Origin: CAYMWF01 sp964394085 [NCBI: uncultured Gemmatimonadota bacterium]
GTDB taxonomy: Bacteria; GCA-2686955; CAYMWF01
Direction: 5' to 3'
Length of the DNA stretch: 18,695 nucleotides
NCBI GenBank assembly: GCA_964394085.1
Contig: CAYMWF010000093.1
Span: forward strand, 1 to 18,695
In this document: piece after piece, positions 1 through 7,439 of the stretch
How positions within the stretch are numbered: the stretch's first letter is position 1
How the letters are laid out: each line of letters starts with the position of its first letter
The notes under the pieces: model-generated
Database searches by the model: none
Seen by the model: the letters and a program-made list of their open reading frames with translations, nothing else
What the model was told of the DNA's origin: nothing
Position numbers and translations under genes: made by a program

Positions 1-219
1 GCAGCGAGTTTCAGCGCTTCCCGGAGCGAGGGTTAGCAAAGCCGGATGACGCAACGTGCTCCACAGGGCGGGAAGGCGCTCCCCCGCCCGCCGGATCGCT
101 GCGATTTCTGCTGGAAGGCTCTCCGCCGCCTGGCGCACATGGCGGGGAGGAGGGCGCTCCCCCGCCCGCCGGTTCGCCGCTGCTTCCGTTGGGAGGATTT
201 CCCCCTGGGGGTTCCGGTA
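1..219. other. Intergenic region at the left edge
   Basis: No credible gene is seen here. Short open frames exist, but they are low-complexity, rich in Arg and Pro, and run through the GC-rich repeats. A CCCCCTGGGGG palindrome at 201-211 lies just after the stop of the minus-strand hydrolase gene and could form a small hairpin. It is not followed by a T-tract on either strand. Confidence 0.5.
66..172. repeat. Two GC-rich hairpin-forming repeat copies (REP-like), 78 bp apart
   Basis: The 20-mer GGCGCTCCCCCGCCCGCCGG occurs at 75-94 and again at 153-172, and the sequence on both sides is partly similar, so a unit of about 78 bp appears imperfectly duplicated. Each copy can fold. In the first, GGGCGGG (66-72) pairs with CCCGCCC (83-89). 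In the second, GGCGGGG (141-147) pairs with CCCCGCC (160-166). The left arms differ but both pair with the shared right arm. The copies lie just downstream of the minus-strand hydrolase gene, where extragenic palindromes often sit. There is no T-run, so an intrinsic terminator is not supported. Confidence 0.5.
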
Positions 220-1560
220 TTATTCAGGTGTTGATTCGAGCAGATCGAAGAAGTTGTACCACTCGCCGGGGAACCACATGGCCGAAACATCACCCTCGGC
301 GTAGGCCACGAAAAAATCACCGGAGCCGGGGCAGAATACCGACTGCCAGAGAACCGTGACCTGCTCGCCGAGAAGAGCCTGCCCGATCCTGTCGGCGTTC
401 CGGTACGCCGTCGCCTGCAGATCCTGGAGCATCCTGCCGTCCATGTTCCCCTGAACGGCGTAAGGCTCGTAGAGAAGGCTCAGGGCGAGGTAGTGCAGGT
501 AGAAGAAGAAGTCGTCGTGCCTGGGGCGAACGATGCTCTTATAAGAACCCCGCTGGGTGGCGGCGGTATTGGGGGCGATGAAATGATTGCCCCTTCGCAC
601 CGAACAGGGGATCTGCCAGTGGGGCCACTTCCCTTCCGCAGGGTTGTCCCATGTGCCCGCGTAGAACTGGTTCGCCGTGGTCTCGACAGCATATGCGACG
701 GGTTCGTTGCCGTCACCGATGATGAAGTTGAAACCTCGGGTTTTATTCTCCTCCATGATCGCCAGCGCGTTCTCTATACCGGCGGTTTCCTCCAGCACCC
801 TGTTCAGCCTGAAAATCATCGGGAGCCCCTCGTAGGTTTCATCGCTGCTCCCCGAACCCATCTCTCCGACGCTCATTTTATACTCGTTCATGCCGCCGAC
901 ATTTCCGATGAATCCCGAAAAGGTAGGCGCTATCCAGGCCGCTCCGTCGTCCGGTTTCTTGACGATGACGACCGCCAGGTCCTGGGTCTGCACCTCGTAC
1001 CCGATATCCAGGGCGTAGTCGAGGCTGCGGCAGTGGATCAGCTCCCCGTTCTCTTTGTTTCTCGTGGCGTCTCCCCAGGCGGCGATACCCGAGCAGTGGT
1101 ATTTGCTGGGAAGAGCATGGTACCGCCACAGGTCGTCCAGGGTTTCGCCCGTGGCTTCAGCGACTCCCGTCAGTTCCTCCTTGTACTTGTCGGGAATGAA
1201 CGGGAAAAACTGTTCGACGATCGCATCCATCTCTTCGAGGGTCATCCCGTTTTCCGAAATAGCCCAGTCGTATACATAGGCCTGCACCGCCTGGCCCACC
1301 TCTTCGCCCATGAGTTCGCCGTGCTGGAAGCCCATTTCATAGTGGGATCCGCTCACATGGAGTATCCTGTATGCCCCCAGCTGCTCCAGCCAACCGTTGC
1401 CGTCGGACGAGATGCCGAGAACCTCCGCGGCGGTCGCTCCCGGCAAAATCAGTCCGGCGAGCAGCAGAATCGCCATAAAACAGGCGGCGGATTTTACGGA
1501 AGGTTTTGCGAATGGGGCGGTGAAAAAACGTTCAGCGGATTTTGCGGACACTCGTGACAT
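220..1560 (-). CDS. Secreted C45-type (AAT-like) Ntn hydrolase
   Basis: The product is a 446-residue protein resembling the C45 peptidase / acyl-CoA:6-aminopenicillanate acyltransferase group. These are N-terminal-nucleophile enzymes that cleave or transfer amide-linked acyl groups after self-processing next to a Cys. The likely nucleophile is C156, in HCSGIAAWGDAT. The downstream HCRSLDY and GGMNEYKMSVGE segments match the usual family pattern. Residues 1 to about 45 look like a signal peptide with an unusually long basic n-region, a hydrophobic core (CFMAILLLAGLILPG) and an ATAA cleavage site, so it is probably exported. The ATG at 1560 is chosen because GAGGGGG lies 7 nt upstream; the in-frame GTG at 1611 would add 17 residues and lacks such a site. 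It is the last gene of the leftward cluster behind an ABC exporter. The substrate is unknown. Choloylglycine-hydrolase-like or phospholipase-B-like activity is an alternative. Confidence 0.75.
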   Translation of the reverse strand: MSRVSAKSAERFFTAPFAKPSVKSAACFMAILLLAGLILPGATAAEVLGISSDGNGWLEQLGAYRILHVSGSHYEMGFQHGELMGEEVGQAVQAYVYDWAISENGMTLEEMDAIVEQFFPFIPDKYKEELTGVAEATGETLDDLWRYHALPSKYHCSGIAAWGDATRNKENGELIHCRSLDYALDIGYEVQTQDLAVVIVKKPDDGAAWIAPTFSGFIGNVGGMNEYKMSVGEMGSGSSDETYEGLPMIFRLNRVLEETAGIENALAIMEENKTRGFNFIIGDGNEPVAYAVETTANQFYAGTWDNPAEGKWPHWQIPCSVRRGNHFIAPNTAATQRGSYKSIVRPRHDDFFFYLHYLALSLLYEPYAVQGNMDGRMLQDLQATAYRNADRIGQALLGEQVTVLWQSVFCPGSGDFFVAYAEGDVSAMWFPGEWYNFFDLLESTPE

Positions 1561-1643
1561 TGCAACCCCCTCGGTTATATTTTCAAATGCGGGCTTCCCG
1601 GTAATTATCACATCGATCGGGGATCCTGTCCAGGATATCGTAT

Positions 1644-2678
1644 TCAGGATTTCCCGGGATCGGTCCGCGGGTGCGGCACGGGCGGTTCGAAACTGTCTTC
1701 TCCGAAGCTTCTTTCTTCCCGGGCCCTTTCCGCAGCGAGCTTCTCCATGTCGACGGTCACGGAAGTCCCGTGGTAGGTCTCGCGAGCGGACCTGCGGTAA
1801 ATTTTAGAGGATAAATAGTCTTCCATTTTCGCGCAGCAAGGCATGATCTGTTCGGCGGCGACCCAGTCGACCCGGTCTCCGGTCGCGGTTTCGAAGACGC
1901 AGCCCAGTTCGAACGCCCAGCTCGCCTCGCACAGCGAAAGATCCGAGAGGTCCCTGAAATATGCGCGGACTTTCCCTTCGTCTTCGGGCCTGACGAACCT
2001 GAACCTGACCCTGTAGAGGACGGCGTTGTGGTAGTAGTAGGGGAAATTGATGATACCGTCCTTGCGCAGTCTTAACCCCATCCTGTACATCAGCTCCAGG
2101 ATCTCCCTGCCTATTCCGAGGCCGGGGTATCTCTGCCCCGGAAGCCGCGGTCTGGCTGGAGTGAACTTCCGCACGGGGGACTGGAGCAGGAGCCATTCGA
2201 TGAACAAAACATCGAAAATCCGGTCGTGCCCCGAACCCGGCTCGTCACCGGAGGCGGCTTTTTTTTCACTGCCGAGGGTCTTGAACGAGACGTGTCCCTC
2301 GTGCATCAGAAGCTCGACAATTACGAACTCGGCTCCGTCTTCAGCTTTGGCGAACAGCCGGAATTCCTGGTTGTACGGATCTTCGAGGTCGAATTCGATC
2401 CGGAAGCCGCGCCAGCCTTTTTCCCTCAGTTTATCCAGAATTCCGTAAGCATCGAAGGCCCGGAGAATTCCCTCGTCCCCGTAATAACCGAGAAAATAGG
2501 AACTGCCCGCGGAGAGGCCGTCAGGGGTGAGGTCGGCAGAGGTAATCCCGCCGGGATCACTGTGCAGCCTGTGAAGCTCCGTGCTGCGGAGTTTCGATGC
2601 GATACGGGCGAATCGCCGGGAGATCCTGTCCAGTTCCCTGTCCCGCTCCGGAAAATGTTTTTTATGTTTCTTTTTCAT
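1644..2678 (-). CDS. Conserved-looking cytosolic protein of unknown function
   Basis: This 344-residue protein has no signal peptide and no membrane segment, and I do not recognise a named domain. The N-terminus is strongly basic (KKKHKKHFPERDRELDRISR) and may be helical. The central part, roughly residues 155-260, looks the most conserved: it has an aromatic and hydrophobic stretch (FIEWLLLQSP), then RPRLPGQRYPGLGIGREI, then INFPYYYHNAVLY. The C-terminal 40 residues are acidic and proline-rich and probably disordered. A CC pair occurs at 281-282. The ATG at 2678 has only a weak ribosome site. The gene lies 73 bp after the ABC exporter genes and 83 bp before the hydrolase gene on the same strand, so it may share their transcript. 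Function cannot be assigned. Confidence 0.75.
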   Translation of the reverse strand: MKKKHKKHFPERDRELDRISRRFARIASKLRSTELHRLHSDPGGITSADLTPDGLSAGSSYFLGYYGDEGILRAFDAYGILDKLREKGWRGFRIEFDLEDPYNQEFRLFAKAEDGAEFVIVELLMHEGHVSFKTLGSEKKAASGDEPGSGHDRIFDVLFIEWLLLQSPVRKFTPARPRLPGQRYPGLGIGREILELMYRMGLRLRKDGIINFPYYYHNAVLYRVRFRFVRPEDEGKVRAYFRDLSDLSLCEASWAFELGCVFETATGDRVDWVAAEQIMPCCAKMEDYLSSKIYRRSARETYHGTSVTVDMEKLAAERAREERSFGEDSFEPPVPHPRTDPGKS

Positions 2679-2751
2679 GCCGGATGGTATCCGCTGAAAT
2701 CGCGTGACGAAGGAAAATCAGAACCTGCGCCGTCAGGGTTGAATTCCTGCA

Positions 2752-4566
2752 TCAGGCGAGGGAGTAGAGATCGCGGTAGATGCCGCCCAGGGCCAGGAGC
2801 TCCTCGTGGCTGCCCATCTCCTTTACTTCACCGTCGTCGATGACGAGGATTTTGTCGGCTTTCTGCACCGTCGACAGGCGGTGGGCTATTATGATGGATG
2901 TCCGGCCCTTCAACAGGTGTTCGATGGCGTCCTGGATCTTCTCCTCGGTTTCGGTGTCGATGCTCGCCGTGGCTTCGTCGAGAATCAGGAGGTCGGGATC
3001 GTGGGCGAGGGCCCGGGAAAACGCGAGGAGCTGCCGCTCCCCGGCCGAAAGAGTAAGCCCTCCTTCCCCGAGCACCGTTTCGAGACCTTCCGGCAGCCGA
3101 TCGATGAATGCATCCGCATTCACCCGGGAGATTACGTCCCTGAGGGATTCCTCCCCGTACTCCCCGTTGTTCAGGACGATGTTGCGTCTCAAGTCTCCGG
3201 AGAAGAGGAAAACATCCTGCAGGACGAGCCCGATTCTGCTCCGGAGGTCGCTCGTGCCGACCTTCGCCACGTTGATGCCGTTAAAGAGAACCTCTCCCGA
3301 ATCCACGTCGTAAAACCGGGTGATCAGGTTTATGATCGATGATTTTCCGGCGCCCGTGGGTCCCACGATGGCCAGGCTCTCACCTTTTTCGATAGTGAAG
3401 GACATATTGCGCAGAACCGGGACGTCCTCGAGATAGGAAAAGGTGACGTTCTTGAATTCTATCCTGCACCCCGATGAGTCCAGCGCGGAGGGCTGCTCCA
3501 CCTGGGGGATATAATCATCGCTTTCGAGCACCTGGAAGACCCGCTCTCCGGCTGCGAGGGCGGACTGGAGGATGTTGTATTTTTCGGTGAGGTCGCTCAG
3601 GGGACGGAAGAACATCCTCACGTATTCGAGAAAAACGAAAAGGATGCCGATGGTGATGGTTCCTTCGAGGTATTTGCCGCCGCCGAACCAGATGATGAGG
3701 GCGGCGGCGAAGGAGCTCGAAAAGCTGATGAACGGATTGAAGACCGCCATGATCTTCATCTGCTCCATGGTCGAGTCGTAATAGGCCATGCTCCTCTCAT
3801 CGAACTTGTCGAAGGTTTCTTTCTCCCTCGCGAAGAGCTGGATGATCTCCATTCCGGCAATGTGCTCCTGCACGAAAGCATTGAGCTTCGCCAGCTCGGT
3901 TCTCACGCGCCTGTACGCTCTACGCACTTTGATCCGGAACAGTATGGTGGCGATCAGGATGAACGGCAGCAGGGAAAACACCACGAGGGATAGACCGGGG
4001 TTGAGCCGCAGAAGGATGATCAGGATGCCGGCGAGGATGAATATATCCTTGAACAGGTAGATCATTACCTGTGTGAAAAGGCTGTTCAGCGCTTCGACGT
4101 CGTTGGTCACCCGTGTCACGAGCCGGCCCAGCGGGTTTTTGTCGAAAAATGCGACCGAGAGACCCTGCAGCTTGTCGAAGATATCCAGCCTGATCGAATG
4201 CATTATTTCCTGGCTCAGCTTGGTCATGAGGATGATATTGCTGAAATCGAGCAGATACCTGAGGCAGATGAGCACAACGAAAATAACCGAGAATGCGGCG
4301 AGGTCTTTGATCGGTTCGCCGCTCAGAAACGGGGTGAGAAATCCTGCGTCCCCTTCGTTCGTAAAACAAGTATCGATGGCAAGACGAAGAATGTACGGGA
4401 GATAGAGTTCGACAACGGTTATCACGGCCGTGAGAACGAGCAGAAACCCGAACAGGCGTTTATGCGGCAGTGCGTAGACGCCCAGTTTCCTGAGCAGTCC
4501 GGTCTCGAACGCCTGCCGGATCGAGAGCTTCTCCTTGCCGGTATCGACTGCCCTCATCATCCTCAT
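2752..4566 (-). CDS. Heterodimeric ABC exporter subunit with the canonical catalytic Glu
   Basis: This 604-residue half-transporter has one membrane domain (about 1-340, six predicted helices, the first near 38-62) fused to one nucleotide-binding domain. Visible motifs are Walker A GPTGAGKS (402-409), Q-loop Q450, a variant signature LSAGE (506-510, usually LSGGQ), Walker B LLILDE with catalytic E531, and switch H562 (AHR). The intact Glu with a non-standard signature is the pattern of the 'consensus' partner in heterodimeric type IV exporters such as TM288 or LmrD. It follows its partner gene by 39 bp on the same strand, with GGAGGAG about 10 nt before the ATG. It is likely an inner-membrane efflux or lipid exporter. 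The substrate cannot be read from the sequence; MsbA-like lipid or drug export are both possible. Confidence 0.92.
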   Translation of the reverse strand: MRMMRAVDTGKEKLSIRQAFETGLLRKLGVYALPHKRLFGFLLVLTAVITVVELYLPYILRLAIDTCFTNEGDAGFLTPFLSGEPIKDLAAFSVIFVVLICLRYLLDFSNIILMTKLSQEIMHSIRLDIFDKLQGLSVAFFDKNPLGRLVTRVTNDVEALNSLFTQVMIYLFKDIFILAGILIILLRLNPGLSLVVFSLLPFILIATILFRIKVRRAYRRVRTELAKLNAFVQEHIAGMEIIQLFAREKETFDKFDERSMAYYDSTMEQMKIMAVFNPFISFSSSFAAALIIWFGGGKYLEGTITIGILFVFLEYVRMFFRPLSDLTEKYNILQSALAAGERVFQVLESDDYIPQVEQPSALDSSGCRIEFKNVTFSYLEDVPVLRNMSFTIEKGESLAIVGPTGAGKSSIINLITRFYDVDSGEVLFNGINVAKVGTSDLRSRIGLVLQDVFLFSGDLRRNIVLNNGEYGEESLRDVISRVNADAFIDRLPEGLETVLGEGGLTLSAGERQLLAFSRALAHDPDLLILDEATASIDTETEEKIQDAIEHLLKGRTSIIIAHRLSTVQKADKILVIDDGEVKEMGSHEELLALGGIYRDLYSLA

Positions 4567-4605
4567 CCTTGTCTTACTCCTCCTTGTTCCCCGAACCGTA
4601 CACGA

Positions 4606-6348
4606 TCAAGCCAGGCCGAAATTAGCGAGTTTCTGTTTCCTGCAGAGTTCCGCGTAGAATCCGCCCGCCTGCTCCAGCTCGTCCGGACGGCCTTCTTCGA
4701 ACAAAGCCCCATTCTCGAGCACGATGACCCTGTCGGCGTTGCGCAGGGCGGAGACCCGGTGAGCGATGATTATCGTGGTTCTCCCGGCGATGAGCCGGGG
4801 AAACTCCCGGAGTATCTCCTCCTCGGTCCTGGTATCCACCGAAGACAGAACATCGTCGAGTATCAGGATGCCGGAGTCTTTGACCAGGCCTCTCGCGATG
4901 GTGGCTCGCTGCTTCTGACCGCCGGACAGCGTGATGCCGTCTTCTCCCACGACCGTATCGATTCCCAGTTTTCTGCCGCTCCCGGGCTCTTCGAGCTGAA
5001 CCAGGGTTACGAGCTCTTCTATCCGCGATCTGTCCGCTTCGAGGTTTCCCAGCCGGACATTGGCGCCTATGGTGTCGGAGAACATGAACGGGTGCTGCGG
5101 CACGATCGCGATCGATTTGCGGAGGGAGCGGAGATCGATGTCGAGTATATCCCTGCCGTCGAAAAAGATCGTTCCCGAAGGAGGGTCGTACAACCTCGTG
5201 AGGAGCTTGACCAGGGTGGATTTTCCCGATCCGATGCGCCCCGTGATCCCGATGACTTCACCGGGCCGGATCGCCAGGGAAAGATCCCTCAGTGAACTTT
5301 CGCCGTTCCGCTCGTAAGAGAACGAAAGATTTTTTATTTCGATTTTCCCGCTGCAGTTCTCGAGCGGTTTTGCGCCGGGCCTGTCCGTTACCGCCGGTTC
5401 TTCCTGGAGCACGCGGTTTATCCTGTCCAGGGACGCTTTACCGCGGGAGTACATGTTGGTCAGGAAACCGACCGCCATCATTGGCCAGGTGAGTATCCCG
5501 ATATATGCGTTGAAAGCGACGAAATCGCCCATGGTGATCCTGTCTCCGATTACGCGGAGGCCGCCGGCCCAGAGAATTATCAGGCTGCTGAACTGGGAAA
5601 GCAGGGTCACGAGCGGGAAGAAATTGCTCCAGATCCAGGCGAGCCTGACATTCTTTTTCAGGTAGTCGCGACTCATCCCCGAAAATTTATCGAGCTCCGC
5701 TTCTTCCTGGGCGAAGGCTTTCACCACGCGGATGCCGGCGAAGATTTCTCTCGCCTGGGCGGTTATCTTCGCGAACGAAGCCTGAACAGCTTCATACCGG
5801 GATCGGAGCATGCGCCCGAACCGGGTCACGATTAGGATGATGATAGGCATCGGAAGGAGAGCGAGAAGCGTGAGCCGCACATCAATCAGAAGCATCAGCG
5901 TAAGCGACAGGCATGCCATGAAAAGAGCATCTATCGCCATCACCACTCCGAAGGACATGGCGTGCCTGACGGCCTCCGTATCATTGGTGATAAGCGCCAT
6001 GAGCTTTCCGGACTCGTGATTTCTGTAAAAATCCGGCGGCTGCACCTGGAGATGCCTGAAGAGCAGTTCACGGAGATCCCGCGAAATTTTCCATGATGTT
6101 CCGACCGAGAAAATCCGCCACAGGAACCTGAAAAGAAAAATCACCACGGCGAGCCCGAACAGCTGCATCGCGTATCCGGCGAGAAGAGCCGTTCCTTCCT
6201 GCTCTCCGCCGACGAGAGTGTCGATGGCGTTTTTGATCACCCTGGGGACGGTGAGCTGGGCGGTGTCGGTGACGATCAGGGTCAGGATCCCGCAGAGGTA
6301 TGCGTATTTATACTTGTACAGATAGTCTCTGAACCTGATTGTCTTCAA
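4606..6348 (-). CDS. Heterodimeric ABC exporter subunit with degenerate Walker B
   Basis: This 580-residue half-transporter has a membrane domain (about 1-310) followed by a nucleotide-binding domain. Motifs are Walker A GRIGSGKS (370-377), Q-loop Q418, perfect signature LSGGQ (474-478), Walker B ILILDD with D499 where the catalytic Glu normally stands, and switch H530. The Glu-to-Asp change, paired with the LSAGE signature of the neighbouring subunit, puts both defects in the same composite ATP site, as in TM287/288-type exporters. The gene begins with TTG at 6348: no other start precedes the first helix, and AAGGA lies 10 nt upstream. It is first in the leftward cluster, with an extended -10 promoter about 117 bp upstream. 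Confidence 0.92.
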   Translation of the reverse strand: MKTIRFRDYLYKYKYAYLCGILTLIVTDTAQLTVPRVIKNAIDTLVGGEQEGTALLAGYAMQLFGLAVVIFLFRFLWRIFSVGTSWKISRDLRELLFRHLQVQPPDFYRNHESGKLMALITNDTEAVRHAMSFGVVMAIDALFMACLSLTLMLLIDVRLTLLALLPMPIIILIVTRFGRMLRSRYEAVQASFAKITAQAREIFAGIRVVKAFAQEEAELDKFSGMSRDYLKKNVRLAWIWSNFFPLVTLLSQFSSLIILWAGGLRVIGDRITMGDFVAFNAYIGILTWPMMAVGFLTNMYSRGKASLDRINRVLQEEPAVTDRPGAKPLENCSGKIEIKNLSFSYERNGESSLRDLSLAIRPGEVIGITGRIGSGKSTLVKLLTRLYDPPSGTIFFDGRDILDIDLRSLRKSIAIVPQHPFMFSDTIGANVRLGNLEADRSRIEELVTLVQLEEPGSGRKLGIDTVVGEDGITLSGGQKQRATIARGLVKDSGILILDDVLSSVDTRTEEEILREFPRLIAGRTTIIIAHRVSALRNADRVIVLENGALFEEGRPDELEQAGGFYAELCRKQKLANFGLA

Positions 6349-6368
6349 TTTGCGGGGATCCTTCCCGG

Positions 6369-6389
6369 GGAGGAGACGAAACGTCCTCC
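6369..6389 (-). other. Leader hairpin upstream of the ABC exporter
   Basis: GGAGGA (6369-6374) is complementary to TCCTCC (6384-6389) with a 9-nt loop. An alternative fold pairs GGAG/CTCC and GACG/CGTC around an AAA loop. In the minus-strand mRNA it ends about 20 nt before the TTG start of the first ABC gene and just before the AAGGA ribosome site. It could affect translation, but no regulator binding is evident. Confidence 0.3.
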
Positions 6390-6417
6390 GAGGCAGGGGA
6401 ACGGGAGCCGCCCCGCC

Positions 6418-6433
6418 GGAGTGCCGACACTCC
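6418..6433 (-). other. Second hairpin in the presumed ABC leader
   Basis: GGAGTG (6418-6423) and CACTCC (6428-6433) form a perfect 6-bp stem with a 4-nt CCGA loop on the plus strand. It lies between the predicted minus-strand start site and the first ABC gene. No T-tract follows, so it is not an obvious terminator. Confidence 0.3.
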
Positions 6434-6464
6434 CGCAGGACATGCTTGACATATAGAAGCTGTT

Positions 6465-6473
6465 ATTATACCA
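6465..6473 (-). promoter_or_regulatory. Extended -10 promoter for the ABC cluster
   Basis: Read on the minus strand, 6473 to 6465 is TGGTATAAT: a perfect TATAAT preceded by the TGn extension. The -35 position (6488-6493, TGGCGT) is weak, which is typical when an extended -10 is present. Transcription would start near 6458, giving a leader of about 110 nt before the TTG at 6348. Confidence 0.5.
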
Positions 6474-6607
6474 GAGAAGCGGCGTCAACGCCAGCGGATT
6501 GAGATAAAGCCCCGCCGATTACATACGGCAGGGCCTGTCAGTGCCCGTGCGATGATCAAGAGGAACAGCCGGCAGCAACGGGCTGTCGACGTCTGGATTT
6601 TATTTGA

Positions 6608-6625
6608 AATTCGAGATCTCGAATT
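6608..6625. promoter_or_regulatory. Perfect 18-bp palindrome, possible operator
   Basis: AATTCGAGATCTCGAATT reads the same on both strands with no spacer. It ends 23 bp before the ATG of the small secreted-protein gene. A perfect dyad of this size between a promoter region and a start codon is typical of a binding site for a dimeric repressor. No regulator gene is present in the window. Confidence 0.4.
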
Positions 6626-6648
6626 CAGCGAAAGCCCTGTGTTGAATT

Positions 6649-7236
6649 ATGAAATGCAGTTCGAACCCCACCTCGTATATTTTCTTAACTGTTCTGCTTC
6701 TCCTCTGGTTTAATCCCGTATTCGCCGTTGAGCGGGAGCCGCTCGAACAGACTGCCGGGAGCGTTCCACCCGGGCAAAACACAGATCAGGCGGTGCAGCA
6801 GCCGGCCCGGAGCGGATACCGGATAATGCTTGAGCTTGCTTCGAAAGACGATAAGGGCAGCGTGGTGCTGGGGGCTGACGCGGAGACCACGGAACGGGGA
6901 ATTCGTTTTTTCGCCCGTATCGTCAAGTTCGAGTGGGGGACAAACCGGATCGGCTCGACAGCCCTGAAACGCCTTCCCGAGCTGGAGTTCGAAATGGAGC
7001 GAACAGGAAAATTCCTCACCTGTTCCGATATCAGCCTGGAAATTCCCGCGGCAGAGGGAGAAGAGGATATCCCTGCGGCCGGGTACCACTTCAAAGGCAG
7101 CATGACCGTGGAAATTTCGCAGCCTACCGGTAACCTGTCAGGCACCTGCCGGGGTAGAGTCAGGGTGTCCGGTCGCGAAGAGCCGGTTGAAAGGACAGTT
7201 CCGATCTGGGGTACGGTATCAGCCTGGAAATTCTGA
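6649..7236 (+). CDS. Small secreted protein of unknown function
   Basis: This 195-residue protein has a clear signal peptide: hydrophobic core IFLTVLLLLWF and VFA before a predicted cut after A26. The mature part begins with a Pro/Gln-rich linker (about 27-54) and continues as an apparently beta-rich domain (about 55-195). C124 and C167 could form a disulfide. I do not recognise a family. The start is fixed because an in-frame TGA lies one codon before the ATG and the next Met is residue 60, although no good ribosome site is visible. The gene is divergent from the ABC cluster and separated from the next gene by 203 bp holding its own -10 element, so it may be a single-gene unit, possibly controlled through the palindrome upstream. 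Confidence 0.7.
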   Translation: MKCSSNPTSYIFLTVLLLLWFNPVFAVEREPLEQTAGSVPPGQNTDQAVQQPARSGYRIMLELASKDDKGSVVLGADAETTERGIRFFARIVKFEWGTNRIGSTALKRLPELEFEMERTGKFLTCSDISLEIPAAEGEEDIPAAGYHFKGSMTVEISQPTGNLSGTCRGRVRVSGREEPVERTVPIWGTVSAWKF

Positions 7237-7238
7237 AC

Positions 7239-7254
7239 CGCCGGGCTCCCGGCG
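7239..7254 (+). terminator. Weak hairpin after the small secreted-protein gene
   Basis: CGCCGG and CCGGCG form a 6-bp GC stem with a GCTC loop starting 3 nt after the stop codon. The following sequence (ATCCGTTTC) has only a short T stretch, so intrinsic termination is possible but unproven. Confidence 0.3.
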
Positions 7255-7323
7255 ATCCGTTTCATGTCCGGTTGCGGTTTCAACTCTTGATCCTTTTTTA
7301 TTCCATCCCCGCGGCAACCTTAC

Positions 7324-7329
7324 TATAAT
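7324..7329 (+). promoter_or_regulatory. -10 element upstream of the glycosyltransferase operon
   Basis: A perfect TATAAT occurs at 7324-7329, with a poor -35 (TTCCAT at 7301-7306, 17-bp spacer) and a T-rich stretch (TTTTTTA, 7294-7300) just upstream. Transcription would start near 7336, about 104 nt before the TTG start at 7440. Confidence 0.4.
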
Positions 7330-7439
7330 GCTCCTCCCCGACCACCGGTTCAGTTCAATCCACAGGAGTCGCGCAGGATTTCGGGCGGTCAGGTGGATCG
7401 ATTTTTTTCTACGGGGACGCCATCGTCGCAGGGGGAAAT

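Larger units (their letters stand above)
6349..6648. other. 300-bp divergent intergenic region with regulatory structure
   Basis: No gene is seen between the divergent ABC and small secreted-protein genes. The region holds a minus-strand extended -10 promoter (6465-6473), two hairpins in the presumed ABC leader (6369-6389 and 6418-6433), a short inverted repeat GGCGTCAACGCC (6481-6492) and an 18-bp palindrome (6608-6625). On the plus strand TTGACA at 6446-6451 is a perfect -35, but the best -10 (TATACC, 15 bp away) is poor. Confidence 0.6.

Noticed and set aside
1487-1548. GCGGATTTT-CGGA direct repeat in the signal-peptide region of the hydrolase gene
   Set aside because: Two short copies with a mismatch encode KSA-type residues. 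Too short to separate from chance or a minor coding duplication.
493-1557. Open frame of 354 codons on the plus strand opposite the C45 hydrolase gene
   Set aside because: The minus-strand product has clear family motifs and a signal peptide, and the opposite frame has none. Long antisense frames are common in GC-biased genes.
1561-1611. GTG start 17 codons upstream for the C45 hydrolase
   Set aside because: The internal ATG has GAGGGGG at 7 nt and is better placed for the signal peptide.
4198-5295. Open frame of 365 codons on the plus strand across the two ABC genes
   Set aside because: It runs through both well-supported ABC genes and the gap between them and shows no domain, so it is a shadow.
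6446-6472. Plus-strand TTGACA with TATACC as a promoter for the small secreted-protein gene
   Set aside because: The -35 is perfect, but the spacer is 15 bp and the -10 is only 4 of 6. The same AT-rich stretch is better explained by the minus-strand TGGTATAAT.
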